Source: Chrysemys picta bellii
Lineage: Eukaryota; Chordata; Testudines; Emydidae
NCBI RefSeq assembly: GCF_011386835.1
Contig: NC_088800.1
Coordinates: forward strand, 83,702,981-83,766,980
Direction of reading: 5' to 3'
DNA: 64,000 bases
This document shows, piece by piece, positions 1-11,479 of the stretch (positions are counted from its first letter, which is position 1; every line of letters begins with the position of its first letter). The notes below the pieces were generated by a model, which had not been told where the DNA came from, made no database searches, and saw nothing but the letters and a program-made list of their open reading frames with translations. Both the position numbers and the translations under genes were made by a program.

Positions 1-537
1 TATTTACAGTGAGATACTGCTTGAAATCTTCTTCAAGGGCATCTGTTGATAAGCACAGCTGATGTCTAACCTTGTGAACAATTGCCCTCCTGCTAAAACT
101 GCAAACAGAGTCTCAATTTTTGGAACTGGGTTCTGTTCTAATTGTGAGACCCTGCTGACAGTCAACATATGGATATTACACATGTGTATGGAGCCATCTA
201 GCTTCAACACCCATACTGTTGGTGCAGCCTATTCAGAAAACTTTACAGGTTCAATAATACCAATTGCCTGTAGTCTTTTTAACTCAGTGTCAACGTTTTG
301 CTTTATGGCAGAGGGTACAGATCTGGGTTTGAAGTAACAAGGCATGTCTTTTGGGTTTATGTAGATTTTAGCAGTGGCGTCTTTCAAAGTACCCAGTTCA
401 TCTTTAAATACTTCCTTATATGTATTTAAAACAGTTCCCTGAACTAGATAATCTTCTGATTTCAAGTGATGTATTTTTCCTTTCCAATCCAGGGAAAGGT
501 CAGCCACCCACCCTCTACCAAGCAACGTAGGGACCAC
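1..537 (-). pseudogene. Ty3/gypsy pol fragment, reverse transcriptase N-terminal part
   Basis: The minus strand encodes the start of a Ty3/gypsy reverse transcriptase. The pre-RT segment (537 to 229) contains VFKDELGTL and a linker ending KRLQAIGIIEPVKFSE. After it comes LKLDGSIHMC, then FTRLDISCAYQQMPL, the conserved first catalytic-aspartate block of the palm. The copy is broken. A stop codon at 226-228 falls where the family normally has a tryptophan, in frame with the downstream segment. At about position 36 a one-base frame change moves the continuation (EEDFKQYLTVN) into another frame. The window edge cuts off the rest of RT, RNase H and integrase. Family assignment is from recognised motifs; it is a relic, not a working gene. 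Confidence 0.85.
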
Positions 538-559
538 TGCCTGCAGCCATTAGCAATCG

Positions 560-1100
560 TAGATGTCTTAGCAAACCTTCCCATTGGTAGCTCCCAGTAT
601 CTTTACTGCTTCTCCGGTATATGTTTTTAATTCTACCTGACATCTCTGCAGTGGAGGTGGTTCACTGTCTTTCCACAAAGTCTCATCTGCTTCTTGACTC
701 CTAATAGTCACGCTACATTCTGTGTGCTGCTCAAATTGTATTTTTTTTTCATTTACAATCAGTCCAATATGAATGGAACCTACTTTAGGAATATTTTGTT
801 TCTGGTATGCTATAGATAGCACAAGCCATTTCCTCCTCTTCTTTTTCACTGCTTCCCTCCTCCAGTATGTGAAAGACACAAGGACTGTGAAGCTGCTTTT
901 TATTGTGGTTTTGTGTGTCTGCTTTCTTGGTTTGTTTCGATGCACTCTTCAAATGTGCCCAGTCACTCTGCAGACGTGACATTTTATCATTTTTAAATCG
1001 GCAGTCATGGGGGTTCCTTGCATTTACAATAACAACACTCTTGGCTAGCTGACTGGATATTTTCCCCAGGTTACTTTGCAGTTTTGTGCGTAGTACCTTG
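560..1100 (-). pseudogene. Ty3/gypsy protease / zinc-knuckle region, degenerate
   Basis: This stretch links the gag and RT pieces on the same strand. Minus-strand reading gives VGSIHIGLIVNEKKIQFEQ and VELKTYTGEAVKILG, which resemble the end of a retroviral-type aspartyl protease and the spacer before RT. Further upstream, HDCRFKNDKMSRLQSDWAHLKS looks like a CCHC knuckle that has lost most of its cysteines. No intact DTG/DSG active site or complete knuckle is visible. The assignment rests mainly on position between clear gag and RT. Confidence 0.5.
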
Positions 1101-1113
1101 TGTTTCCTATATG

Positions 1114-1740
1114 CTATTTCTGTGTCTCTAGGCTCCTGTGGCTTGTTTCTAAATCCTGTACATTTTCATTTGCAGATTCCATAGCCTGGGCCAATTTCAG
1201 AGCTGTTTCGAATGTTAACTGTGGTTCAGACAGTAATCTCCTTTGCATTTTGTCATCATTAATGCCACAAAATAATCTGTCTCTTAGCATTTGTGTCAGA
1301 GTTACACCATAATTACAACTTTGAGATAGCTTCCTCAGTCCTGCCACAAATTCTCCTACTGTCTCCCTGGATTTCCTCGACCGAGAGTTAAACTTAAATC
1401 ATTCTGTTCTTTCACGGGGTGCTGGGTTGAAAATTTTTTAATAGATTTCTAGCTCATCAAACATTTCTCTCCAGGCTTTTCAGGGGTTAACAGGTTTCTC
1501 ATTAAACTGAAAGTCTTGGCCCCGGCACTGCTGAGTCTGTTAGCCTTCTTCTTAGCTTCCTCTGAATATCATTAGCAGTGAAAAAATAAGATAATATTTC
1601 ACAGTATTCTTCCCAGATTTGGTGTTGCAGATTAAATGGTGAAATAGTCCCAAAAGTTGCTGCCATTTCTCTTGTGTCTGTAAGGGTGTGTAGGCCTTAT
1701 TTACAGATGACTTCCCAGATTTCTTTCTTTCTTTCTCATC
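1114..1740 (-). pseudogene. Ty3/gypsy gag fragment
   Basis: Positions 1347 to 1114 on the minus strand encode AGLRKLSQSCNYG, MLRDRLFCGIND and LTFETALKLAQAMESA. These are the conserved parts of the Ty3/gypsy gag capsid-like (retrotrans_gag) domain: the RDRL(V/F)CGI signature followed by the LAQAME helix. The sequence up to about 1740 continues gag in broken frames with stops, e.g. around 1400-1560. Gag lies upstream of protease and RT on the same strand, as expected for this class. Confidence 0.75.
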
Positions 1741-1748
1741 ACCTCATA

Positions 1749-1953
1749 TGTTGTGTAAACCAAACATACCCAACTTCTTTCTATTCAGGCAACACTCACA
1801 TATTTTGGCAGTAGCTCCACGGGCCCAAACTTTCCCGCCGTTGCCAACACCAGCACAGCACCACCCTAGAACATCCAGGCATGTCCTTGTTTAACTATCT
1901 GCCTACTCCCCCTAGTGGCTGGTTTATTATACACCTTATTCCAACTCCGAACA
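1749..1953 (-). mobile_element. Probable 5' LTR of the Ty3/gypsy element
   Basis: A 205-bp segment begins TGTTGT and ends CGAACA, giving the TG...CA ends and a short TGTT/AACA inverted terminus typical of LTRs. In minus-strand order it sits directly before the gag remnant, where a 5' LTR belongs. I could not identify a primer-binding site or the second LTR, which would lie outside the window, so the boundaries are provisional. Confidence 0.45.
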
Positions 1954-3890
1954 GTTGACCAACAATGCACATGCTCCAATATGTTCATCTTGAGATTCCT
2001 CAAATAACCAGACATTCATGGAAAAAACAGCCTGTCCAGAGACAAGTTGCAAACAGAAAACAGGACCAAATTTATTAAAATAGCGCTATGCAGTGAATCA
2101 TTCGACCAGCTGTACTTTTAAGCAACTTGGATCAAATTGGAGCAAAACGCCATCGACTCATTTGGAGTTTCTTTTGTTTTACATCAGGTCTGTATTTGGC
2201 TCATTTTCCCCCTTAACTATACAGTCTTCAGTATTCAATGTAGGTACCTGCTTATGAAAGTATACCAAAGAAATCTAATACTTAGCACCCTTTAGGTTTT
2301 ATTCACGACTAATTTTCATTGCAGCTGAGCATGGAGGATAACAAATATATCATTCCCAAAAGCCAAGGCAGGGCATGTTTTACTGAGCTATTAATGCTCC
2401 CTGTGGGGACTCTGGGAATTTAGGCACCCGAGAAGTGTATTAATGGTGCCATTAAATATGCCCCTGGAATATCTTAAAGCTGCTATACTGTGGGTCTTTA
2501 AGATTCAGACTAAAAATGTCCCACATCTCTGAACATATCAATGGACTGAAGCTGAATTCTCGGTACAGCCCCTGATTACCACGGATGGGCCCTGGGGAAG
2601 TTTCTCTGAGATTACATCAGTCGAAAGAGGCTGCTGAGTTTACTGTCTGGGAATCTAGAATCTAGAGGGGTTTTTTTTAATTATGTATACAATAAAATAT
2701 GTTCCCTTGACTGCCTCTTAAATGCAGCTTGCTGAGAAGGGAGAAAAAGATCTGCTACAACTGCAAAGTGATTTTTCTACTGTCCAAGAAATGCTGGCCT
2801 AAGCACCTATTTACTGACTAAATGTGTGTGATCATGTGTCACGGCTGGCCTGAAGCAAGGATTACACCCTGCTGCTCGCTTCCAGTGAAAGGGCGAAGTA
2901 ACTCTTTTAGCTCCCTTGGGGTCTCCGTGCTGCAGGTCCCAGAGTTGGATGACTAGAGGATCTGCACATATGCAGCCCTAGGTTTTGTTACACATGTGCA
3001 TTAAACAACAAAGTCACTTGGCGCTTTCCTGAGAGAGGCGTTTCCTTCACAGCGGTGCATTTGATCAGTGACAAATGGAACAGGTACTCAGAAATAGTTC
3101 AGCTTCCCATGCTAACTGAGGGGGAAGTTCAGGTGAGTAAACATCTCCCCTCTTGCAGCCTGACCTCCGACACCAGCAACCCTAATCCTTGGCTGGCTGG
3201 CTGTCTCCTGGAGCACCCAGGGCCTTGCTTTCTCTGCTCCTCTTCAGAAGCACCCAAGTCAGCTGCTACGACAGCCCTGTCCCTGCGGCTTCCCCCCCCC
3301 GCCGCCGGCTAATAATTGCCTGAGTAACCTGAGTGATATTCATGGGTAGCAGCTGGAGTGGCTCTGGAAGAAGAGGATGTGGCCTGAGAAGTCTTGGGGT
3401 GCGGGGAGAAGGCGATACGAGTGACATCAGTTTCTCTTTCACAGAAGTTGGCAGCCTCCATGCAGTCAGGTCCACTGGGGGGCTGACACCTCCGCAGGTA
3501 TTTTTAAACACCTAGATGCTGTCTGTGAATTTTGATGCTGTGTTCTCCTGTGACACCGATTTATTTCTCTATCTGCACAGCCACCAGGATAAAACTGAGG
3601 GAGTTCTCCTGAAATACTTGAAGTGCTGACTCGCTTCCCTGTGGCCGGGCTGGCTGATGACTACTTCTGCTTTGCCAGGCTCTCCCAGAGGCTAACTGCC
3701 CTCCCAGTGACACAGATCCCTAGCCTTAGCCACCCTCCCCAGAGAATGCTTAGCAACCAGACCGGCAAAGTGGGTTATAGCATCTAAATGAATGAGGCGC
3801 TAGAGTGATTAATAGGCAGCGAGAGGAGGCATGAGCTAGTGGACAGAGTGTAGCACTGGGAACCCCCAGTGCTGTTAGTAGAAGTACTGC
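1954..3890. other. No gene seen; unique-looking non-coding sequence
   Basis: No frame here looks coding and I recognise no repeat family. The stretch contains T-rich runs and one CCCCCCCC run at 3293-3300. It also holds a short segment at 3445-3497 bounded by splice-like signals, treated as a weak finding. Confidence 0.6.
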
Positions 3891-3904
3891 AGATGTGCTA
3901 AGGA

Positions 3905-3990
3905 ACCCCAGTCTCTGACCAGCACCTCATTGTGCTAGGTGCTGTACAAACACACAGTCCATGCCCCAGAGAGCTTCCAATCGAAGTGTA
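3905..3990 (-). repeat. L2/MIR-type 3' tail relic (GCTGTACAAACACA class)
   Basis: The sequence contains TTGTGCTAGGTGCTGTACAA and then a stretch reading roughly as cagtccatgccccagagagcttccaatc. Eight or more relics of this family lie in the window, so it can be recognised by internal comparison with, for example, 5405-5535 and 20015-20150. This copy is in minus orientation and short. Confidence 0.65.
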
Positions 3991-5400
3991 AAACAGACGG
4001 GGGAGTGCAAGGAAACAATGAGACCACAGAGATCAGCAGGATAGGCCCTGGTCTTGGCACACCTGCCGCCTAATTGAGTTCTGTCTCAGCTTGCCTGCTC
4101 CCTCTATGTTCTTTCTGTTGGGTTCTGCACCTGATACTGTTGTGCACTGACGTCATGGAGATTATTGTGTCAGGAGCTGGATGGTGTGCTTGGGCAGCGT
4201 TGTCCTCCAAACTGTTCAGGTGTGTGTGTTTCTTAGACTCTATAGTGCCAGCCGCTCCTTTAGGTGAAGTGGCCAGGGTCTGCGCTTTCGGAGCGAAAGG
4301 CTCTTAGCTCCATTCCCGCTGTCCCTAGGGGGTTCCGTGCAGCCGTGGCATGCAGCGTTGTGACGATTTTAAAATCTGGGGTGGCCACGGATTCCTCACA
4401 ATGGGATTCACCCCACGAAAGAGCAAAGTTTGGATACAGATCAGAAGTCAAGTGTGATTGGGTCGGGGATTTTGGTTCAGGCCCATCCCTGAAGACTCGG
4501 ACCTAAAGAGAGACAGGAAATATTAGCAGAAGTGGGACGGGACACGGGAACTTTGAAGATTTGCTACGACTTCAGGTTCTCTCTATTCAGCGCAGTAAGG
4601 AACACAGGGCTCGGTGGGATGGGAGGTGAATAGCATAAGGGACATCAGTTTGGGGGAAGTTGAGGGCTTTGGGAGCTGTTTTGCAGGTATGTGTGTGTTT
4701 CGAAGGAGGCTGCAGGTCCCAGCTCCTGAATTCGTTCCTAGCAGGGAAATGGAGAGCTGCCCCCAGACAGCTGGAGATTAACCGAGGGGATCTGTGAAAT
4801 GAGAAATGGCGTATGGCTTCCTTTGGTCAAGATCACAGGAACGCATTTGAACGAATGCCAGTAAAACTTCCAGGCCAATCCTTAGCAGACGGACTCCACC
4901 TCCTAAAACAATCACATCGCAGAGGGCTTGGCAGGGCTGCTCAGAACTGGCAACTCCCATCCAGAACAGATTCAAAATTGAGCTAACATGAGTCCGGAAT
5001 AACCTCTAATCCCGGGAGGCGGGGGGAGGAGCAGCTGGGCGGCGCTGATGTCATTTGGGCTGTCTGCATTGTATCATTCCTGTGGGTAGAAGACTCACAT
5101 TTCCAAAGGGCTTGATGGCACCTTAAACCGGATAAGCAGCAAATGAGGGAAATGGGATCAAACCAGCACTTGGGAGCTCTACATTTGGGGCCTCGGACGT
5201 TGACTGTCAGTGTTTTCCTTAACAAGCCTCTATTGTTGTAGTGGTGAAACTGTGACCACCCACCCCCCTCCCGCTTCCTTTTCTAGCAAATCTACAGGCC
5301 GCTTTCTGAGCGGCAGACCGCACCGATCGTGATGGTTTTCAATGGGGAAAGAGACAACAGGTGTCATGTTTTCTCCACCGGGATTTGTCTGTTCAGGGGC
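3991..5400. other. No gene seen
   Basis: All open frames are under 82 codons, overlap on both strands and show no family signature. The segment near 4455-4500 (ttttggttcaggcccatc) resembles other ancient degenerate repeats in the window, e.g. around 17230, but is too short to classify. Confidence 0.55.
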
Positions 5401-5404
5401 AGAT

Positions 5405-5535
5405 TGTTATTATTTAATCATGTTTATTACAGTAGTGGCTAGGGACCAACCCACAGTGGATTCTTGTTGTGCTCGGTGCTGTACAAACACAGAGCAATAG
5501 ACAGTCCCTGCCCCATGGAACTTACAATATAAATC
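5405..5535 (-). repeat. L2/MIR-type 3' tail relic
   Basis: Contains TTATTATTTAAT, then GTGCTCGGTGCTGTACAAAC, then ACAGTCCCTGCCCCATGGAA and cttacaatataaatct. This is the same family as 3905-3990 and 20015-20150, in minus orientation, and one of the better preserved copies. Confidence 0.75.
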
Positions 5536-6124
5536 TACGACTAGATTCTCAACAGCACTCGCCATCTTCTGGGCACAGTTTAGCAGTAATCACAAGGGAG
5601 TTGGTTGTGGCCCTCTGATTCTTGGACAGTTCTATACCTGCAGTTGGCTATGGCCCCCCAGGAGCATCCAACATCTGGGGATTGCTGGATCACAGGGTAT
5701 GCCTACCATTCCCCCTCTTCTTCCCAATCAGTCTCCCATGCTGGGAGCCGTAGGTGAGTGGCATAGAAGCTGAGTGTGGTGCTGGGGACTTCCCCTGTGC
5801 TGGGGACTTTCCAGCTGAGAGACTGACTGCATTGTGGGTCTTTTGTGGAGCCTGTGCTACACAAAGGAGCCAGATCACAGTGGAAGAAGGAGAGGGCAAG
5901 CTTTGGGCTATGACCGAGTTCCCTCTGAAAAGTTAATTAGGGTGGGGTGTGCTTAGGGTCCGACCTGTCCCAGGTCCTGCCAACAGAACTCCACGACTTC
6001 CAACATCATGGCATGACACATCTGTGATTTCCCTCTCCCTTTTCTCCTCTCCCCACTTGCAAAAAAGTTAGCATGACCAATCTCCAGCCTTGGAGATGAT
6101 TATTAATAATGATCAGCAGGTTAA

Positions 6125-6326
6125 TGATGATAATACCCAGCTAATACCATGCTTCTCATCCATAGACCTCAACGCGCTTTACAAAAGAACATTGTTTTAC
6201 GGTTGGGGAAACTGAGGCACCGGAAAGTGAAGTGACTTTCTGACGGTCCCCCAGTAATCCAGGGGCAGAGCTAGGAATCGAACCCAGGACTCCCGAATCT
6301 CTACCCACAAGGCCACACTGCCTCCA
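6125..6326 (-). repeat. MIR SINE
   Basis: Minus-orientation MIR. The GGGGAAACTGAGGCAC block is followed by AGTGACTTTC, GGGGCAGAGCTAGGAATCGA, ACCCAGGACTCC and a terminal CACACTGCCTCC. On the minus strand the B-box-like part reads GGGTTCGATTCC. It is a tRNA-derived SINE relic, not a functional tRNA gene. Confidence 0.85.
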
Positions 6327-6699
6327 TAGCGGGCTCATGACTAGTCTTTGTTGGCTGCTGGGAGGAGAATACAGTGTCCTATTATTTTACAAAAAGCATT
6401 ACTCCCTCTGGCCAGCTGTCTTGAACGGATCCACAGCACCGCCCCCTCGCAGACAGGGAGGGGAGCTTGGTATGTTTAAAGGTGCATACACAGAAAAAGG
6501 AATCCTAACCTCTCCCTTAAATGTACAGTAGCTACATGCACGACAGGTGAGGTAAGCAGTGATTGAGAACCTGAAGTTGAGGGAGCAATGAGGAAGCCGG
6601 TTAACCTCTTGCTGGTTCCCATACCACTTGCAGAACCTTTTCTTCACCATGGAGAAGAACGTTCTCCCACCCTAGGGTGGCCCAGGGCACTTGCAGATC

Positions 6700-7000
6700 A
6701 GGTCAAGCCCTGAAACCTATATTCAGTTTTCTCTGGAACTGGCTGAAATTTTTCAAATTTCAAAGTTTTGATAAGAAATTGACGTTTTGGTAGGGGGAAA
6801 AAAAGGCAACCAATATTTTCCAAGGAGATTGTTCTAGATATTACCCCTCTGTTTTTTGACCAACTGGTTGGAAGTTTTTCAAATCCAACTTTTGGAAGGA
6901 AAAAAGCGGGGGGCAAGGGGGGAGGGCAATTGTTGGAAAACATTTTCACAATATTTTTTCCTCCGTTTTTTGACCAGCTTTAGTTTTCGTTCAGCCCTTA
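6700..7000. repeat. AT-rich dispersed repeat (GAAATTTTTC / TTTTTTGACCA class), copy 1
   Basis: This segment is rich in TTTCAAATTTCAAAGTTTTG and has two copies of CCGTTTTTTGACCA-like sequence (around 6848 and 6963). Similar sequence recurs at 16340-16520, 20195-20420, 38825-39060 and 39350-39780. No family name is assigned. Confidence 0.5.
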
Positions 7001-8930
7001 CTCCAGCAAAGCAGCCAGTGATGCCAGTGGGAGTTTGCCTTCGCAAAGTCCATGTGGGGATTTCATCATTTTACAGGAACGCTGCCAAATAACTAAAGCT
7101 AAAAAATTAGCCTTTGTAAAAATGTGACTGGGTTTCTGTTGTTCCCTGCTCTGGTCCGGTTGGATATAGCTGACAACATCCTCTCCCACCATATTTTGTC
7201 ACTTCCAACTCTAGACTCAGCTAGAACCCAGATGTTTTGATGCTGATGCAGAAATGAAAAATAAGAGTCGGAGGGGAATGTTAACCAAACATTTCAAGGG
7301 TTGGTTCTAGAAACAAGCAGTGATTTGGATTAGTTCTTGTTTGTTTCCAGTCATTAAGGGGGAAACTATTCCTTGAATAAAGGATTCAAATACTGTGAAT
7401 CAATGTATTCACTGAATGAATTATTGGGTGATTCATCCAACATTCAGCTGCTCAGGTATGGGGGAAAAAAAATTGGCTGAACAATTTACCCACCAGATAG
7501 TGGCAAAATTCAATGGCTAACCCACTCTGTATTTGTTCAGCTCAGAGTATTAATAGTATCTCTTGACTGAGTTCTGCCTTTTTAGCCTATTGTTCAGACG
7601 TACCATTTTTCTAACGGCCAGCCATTCTGGTGTATTGCTGTGAAATCCTTGGGCTACTTTTAAAAATGCCTTTGTTATATTAACAGGAAGCTAGAGTGAG
7701 CCAGAGAGAGAGAACAACTCTGTTGTTATGGAATTGATTAGACAAGGAGAGTTATGTGTGAAAATATTCTTTATTGTCCGTATCCTCTCTCTAGTTATCC
7801 CAGCTCAGCAAGTATTGTTCCGTATGTTCCAGTGCCGACTCTGTTTTTTCCGAGTCCCCGTGATATCCGTTGTTTTTACATACGTGCACTCACATATGCA
7901 CATTCATCACCTTCGGCATACATCGCACACACCTAGGAAGTAGGCGAGCTAGTGCACGGGGCCAGAATCGAGTAAGACACCGTCGTGTCGGCCATAAAGT
8001 CGAGAGGCACTTGCTGCAGAACCTTGGCCCACTCAGCTGCAGCGTACCCAGGACCCTGCCTATCTATGCTCCTGTGCTAAATACCCACGGTAAGCTTCCT
8101 GTGAGTGAGATCTACTAGAGGAGGCAATGGGACCTGATGGAAGTGCCGTTGCTTGGAGGCATTTGAAAAGAGGACTGGAGGGAAGGACTATACGGGAAAA
8201 TCCTGCAGGGGCAGAGGGATGGGCTGGATGAGTCTACGGGGCTTTTCCGTGTTGACCTTAGAGTCTAAACTCTGGTGGTTGCAGACACAAACGCCACTCT
8301 CCAGCTGCACCCGCTTGCCACGAACGTGGTGTGACACTACAGAGCCCGCTTCTCCTGGGGACTAGCTTAGAAGCCAAGCTGCTTTAAAAACAAGGAATCC
8401 AACATGAACCGAAGGCCAAGTCTGATTCGCCGTCTGCGGTGGCGGGCAGCCACGGAGCAGCAGGCCACGTGGTAAGGCGGGTGGAGGGGGAGGAGGATTC
8501 TGTGGTTTACCATAGACCAAGGACATGTGACATCCAAGCTTCCCCATGAATGTACCTTGGGCATCTCCTGCAGCCGTGGGAATGGAAGGGGCAGAGTGCT
8601 CTAAACAAGTATCAGTGGTTTGGGCAAAGGGATACCTTTCATTGGGACCCTCTGTGTGGTGCGTGGTGTTTTCCTTCCCCTGATGGTGGGAATGTTGCAA
8701 TCCTGCCCAAACAAACCCACCCACAAGGAAATCATTGGTGTTCGTTTGCTCTGGAGTCCTGGGAAAATCTCCCCCTCGCTTCTCTCAAGGGCTCTCGGCT
8801 TGTGCACAGGTAGGGGATGCTCACTGATTCCCTAGCTCTGGCTGCATCAGGACAGGGGGCCTCAGTCTTAGAGAGATGCCCCAGAGCTGAATTCAGCCCT
8901 CCAAAAAGCAGGTGCAACGGCCACTGGTTT
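7000..8930. other. No gene seen
   Basis: Only short overlapping frames on both strands. The 120-codon minus frame at 8362-8724 has several competing frames on both strands and no recognisable domain. I see no repeat family I can name. Confidence 0.5.
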
Positions 8931-10800
8931 AATGGGAGCTTGAGGCTGTGCTAGCCGGAGGCCAGGTGGCTGTTTGCTGCCGTAGGACAGATGACGTTCG
9001 CAGGCCGCCAAAGCCATGGTGTCAGACCACACACGCTCGCACGTTCCTCCGCCCAGCTCTCATGCACCTCCCCCCCGCGCGTGTGCCGCTCTGTGCCTCT
9101 CCCTGTGCTCTCTGACAGACCCGCGTGCTCCCACAGGCCGACCCAGTCCCTCTCTCTCACCCCCTCCTGTTGCACACGTGCTCCCACGCACGCTCACTCC
9201 TTTGCACCCCCAAACACACTGGCTAAAATGAAGGATGGTTTAAAAAAAAAATCAAAATCAGCCAAAATCCCCGTTCCCCCCTCCGTCGCTCCCCGAGCAG
9301 CTTGCCATAGTTTGACCATTAACAAATGGACTTGGCCAGAGGCCTCGGGGGCCATTTGCATGATAAACCTTCTGCCGCTGCTTGCGAGCCAGGGCCCGGG
9401 GTAGCAGAGAGCAGAAGCGCTCGGGCCGTGCCAGGATTCCTTCTTCTGGCTGGCAACAGGGAAGTGCCAACGCTCCCTGGGTGGGGTGCCAGTTCTGAGA
9501 GAAAGGGACGAGAAGGCTGCACACAAAGGGAGGTTTATAAGGCTGACCGGGCACCTGACACTTGTGGGGAACGTGCTGAGCCCGGTTAATCTGCAGTAGA
9601 AGTTTAATAATTTGGGGGCTTTTTTTTTTAATAAAAAACATAGCAGCAGCTGGGGCTGAGGCTTTCCAGGAGATGAACTCATGGACAACTGTTCAAAATA
9701 ACTTTATTTGGACTGCTGTTAGATCAGTCCACTGGGGAGCAACCAATTATCTGTGATTACTGGAGGCAGATAAGGCCAGGACTGAACTGAAAACCAAGCA
9801 CCGAAAAAGATAGGGGAAGGGGAGGGGGGAGCTGGGATGGACCTTGCGGTTAATTTGTTCGTCAGCTGCTCAGCTTGCGGGGGTTTGGGGTTGTATAAAC
9901 ACAGACTCCCAGCAACTGGGGCCTTATGCACCAGGCTGACAGCAAACGGCCTGGGAGCTGATTCCAGCAATGCTCTTCGGAACGGGTACCAAGGGAGGGT
10001 GAACTGGATGGGCCAGGGGAGAGAGAACCCTGGGTGGCTTTGGGTTGGCGGTGTGGCTCCGTGCCCACGGGGGAGTACGCATTTGTGCGTGCAAGTGCTG
10101 GTGTTTTGGCGTGCGCACACTGGTGAGAGCGGGTGCCCGTCCAGATGGGGGCATGAGTTTTGTGTCAGCTGGTGCATGTGTGTGTGCCCGGGTGTGTCTG
10201 AGCAAGAGGATGTGTGTCTGGGGGCGCGGGTGGGGGGGTGTGTGTATGTGTCGTTTGTGTGTGACTGGTACATGCGAAAGAGCCATTGGCCAGCCTTCTG
10301 CCACGACAATGACCTGACTTCTGTAGCATCCACACACCCAGCAGACGCTCTCAAGGCCCCACCCCACTTACTGGCCCCTCTTGCTCAGACCAGCTTCTCG
10401 AGCGCCTGCTGAACAGTATCAGGCGGGCACCAAGCCAGGCTATCTGAGCCCCAGCTGGAGTGTCCAGGCCTCACTTCAACTCAGCGGGCTCACACACTCT
10501 GGGCTGACTCTCCTCCACGCTCGGCTCCAGCTTCAGCGGCTCCTGCTTAACCGAGGCCAGTGGCGCGGCTGCAGGGTAAACGAACAACACGGGACTCTGT
10601 GTGAACGCAAACAGATCTTAACGCGGAGGGCCCATGCCGCCGGAGGCCGTGTGTTGGGCTCACTCATTCGTCCTCATCCAGGGACCACCTGCCCCTTTCC
10701 TCAGAGACAGAGGAGCTTACGATAAGCTCTTAACTCCATAGAGCCAGTCCGCACCCACCAACTGAGTGGGGTGAGGACAGTCACAGAGCTGGGTGAACTA
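8931..10800. other. GC- and CpG-richer non-coding segment with CA/TG-rich tracts
   Basis: This segment is more GC-rich than its surroundings. It contains a C-rich (CACG/CACTC) tract around 9026-9215 and a TG-rich tract around 10080-10265. The long frames here, up to 211 codons on minus and 191 on plus, arise from low-complexity sequence with few stops and show no domain. Around 9300-9420 there is a less repetitive block with an ATTTGCAT octamer (9354-9361), discussed as a possible conserved regulatory element. Confidence 0.5.
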
Positions 10801-11269
10801 TTAAGAAACCCTCATTTTATTTTATTTTTAAATCACAAATCCATCACGCAGCTAATGGGACACGTGTCACAGCCAGCAGCGTGTTCGTAGGCGGGGGGGA
10901 GATCCACGTCCCAGAGCTCAGCTCTCACCACGGAGCCCAACGTCCCCACAGGGGTCGATTTGGGGAGCGGATTCCAATCCAGGGCTCCTCTCTGCACCCA
11001 CGTGCTGTATCTGAACTGGGATTCGGCACCACTTGGTATTTCTTTGCAAAGCATTTCCCTTTATTTTTCAGGGATGTGCTCCATCCATGCGTTGAGGAGC
11101 AGTGTGGACTCTCTGTCTCTCTAGCTAGGTTTCAGTGACTCTAGGCCAGTGCTGCTTTCCAGTATGACATGAAGCAACCTGAGAGTCAGATCAATCCGCT
11201 AGTGGAAGGGGCTCCAAAGAGAAGAGACGGGCGAAGCTAAAACACTAGAAACCAGGCTGCAGGGAGGAG

Positions 11270-11475
11270 CTCTGCACTGTCCAGGAGTCAGACGGCATGA
11301 TCAATAGGTGTTTTCCATCTCTCATTCCTATGATTCAATAAGCCCGGCCGCTAGGGGCTTTAATAAAAATAGACTGGACGAAGCACTAGGAAAGAGACAT
11401 TAGGAATCAACTCTGCCTTGGCTGGGAGATGGGCTGATCTAATGGGACTTTTCCATCTCTCAGTTCCACGAATAA
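11270..11475 (+). repeat. CR1-type LINE 3' tail fragments
   Basis: Two short CR1 3' tail pieces lie in tandem. The first reads GGTGTTTTCCATCTCTCATT then CTATGATTCAATA. The second has ATAGACTGGACGAAGCACTA, GGGCTGATCTAATGGGACTT and TTCCATCTCTCAGTTCC. The pattern (the family's GATGATCTAATAGGTCTTTTCCA block before a CTATGATTC tail) is that of sauropsid CR1. Confidence 0.6.
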
Positions 11476-11479
11476 TCAT

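Noticed and set aside
6270..6326. tRNA-like B box (GGGTTCGATTCC on the minus strand)
   Set aside because: Part of a MIR SINE; no acceptor or anticodon stem can be drawn.
9719..10412. Overlapping 211-codon (minus) and 191-codon (plus) frames
   Set aside because: Both cross a TG/CA-rich low-complexity tract and are mutually exclusive; no recognisable protein features.
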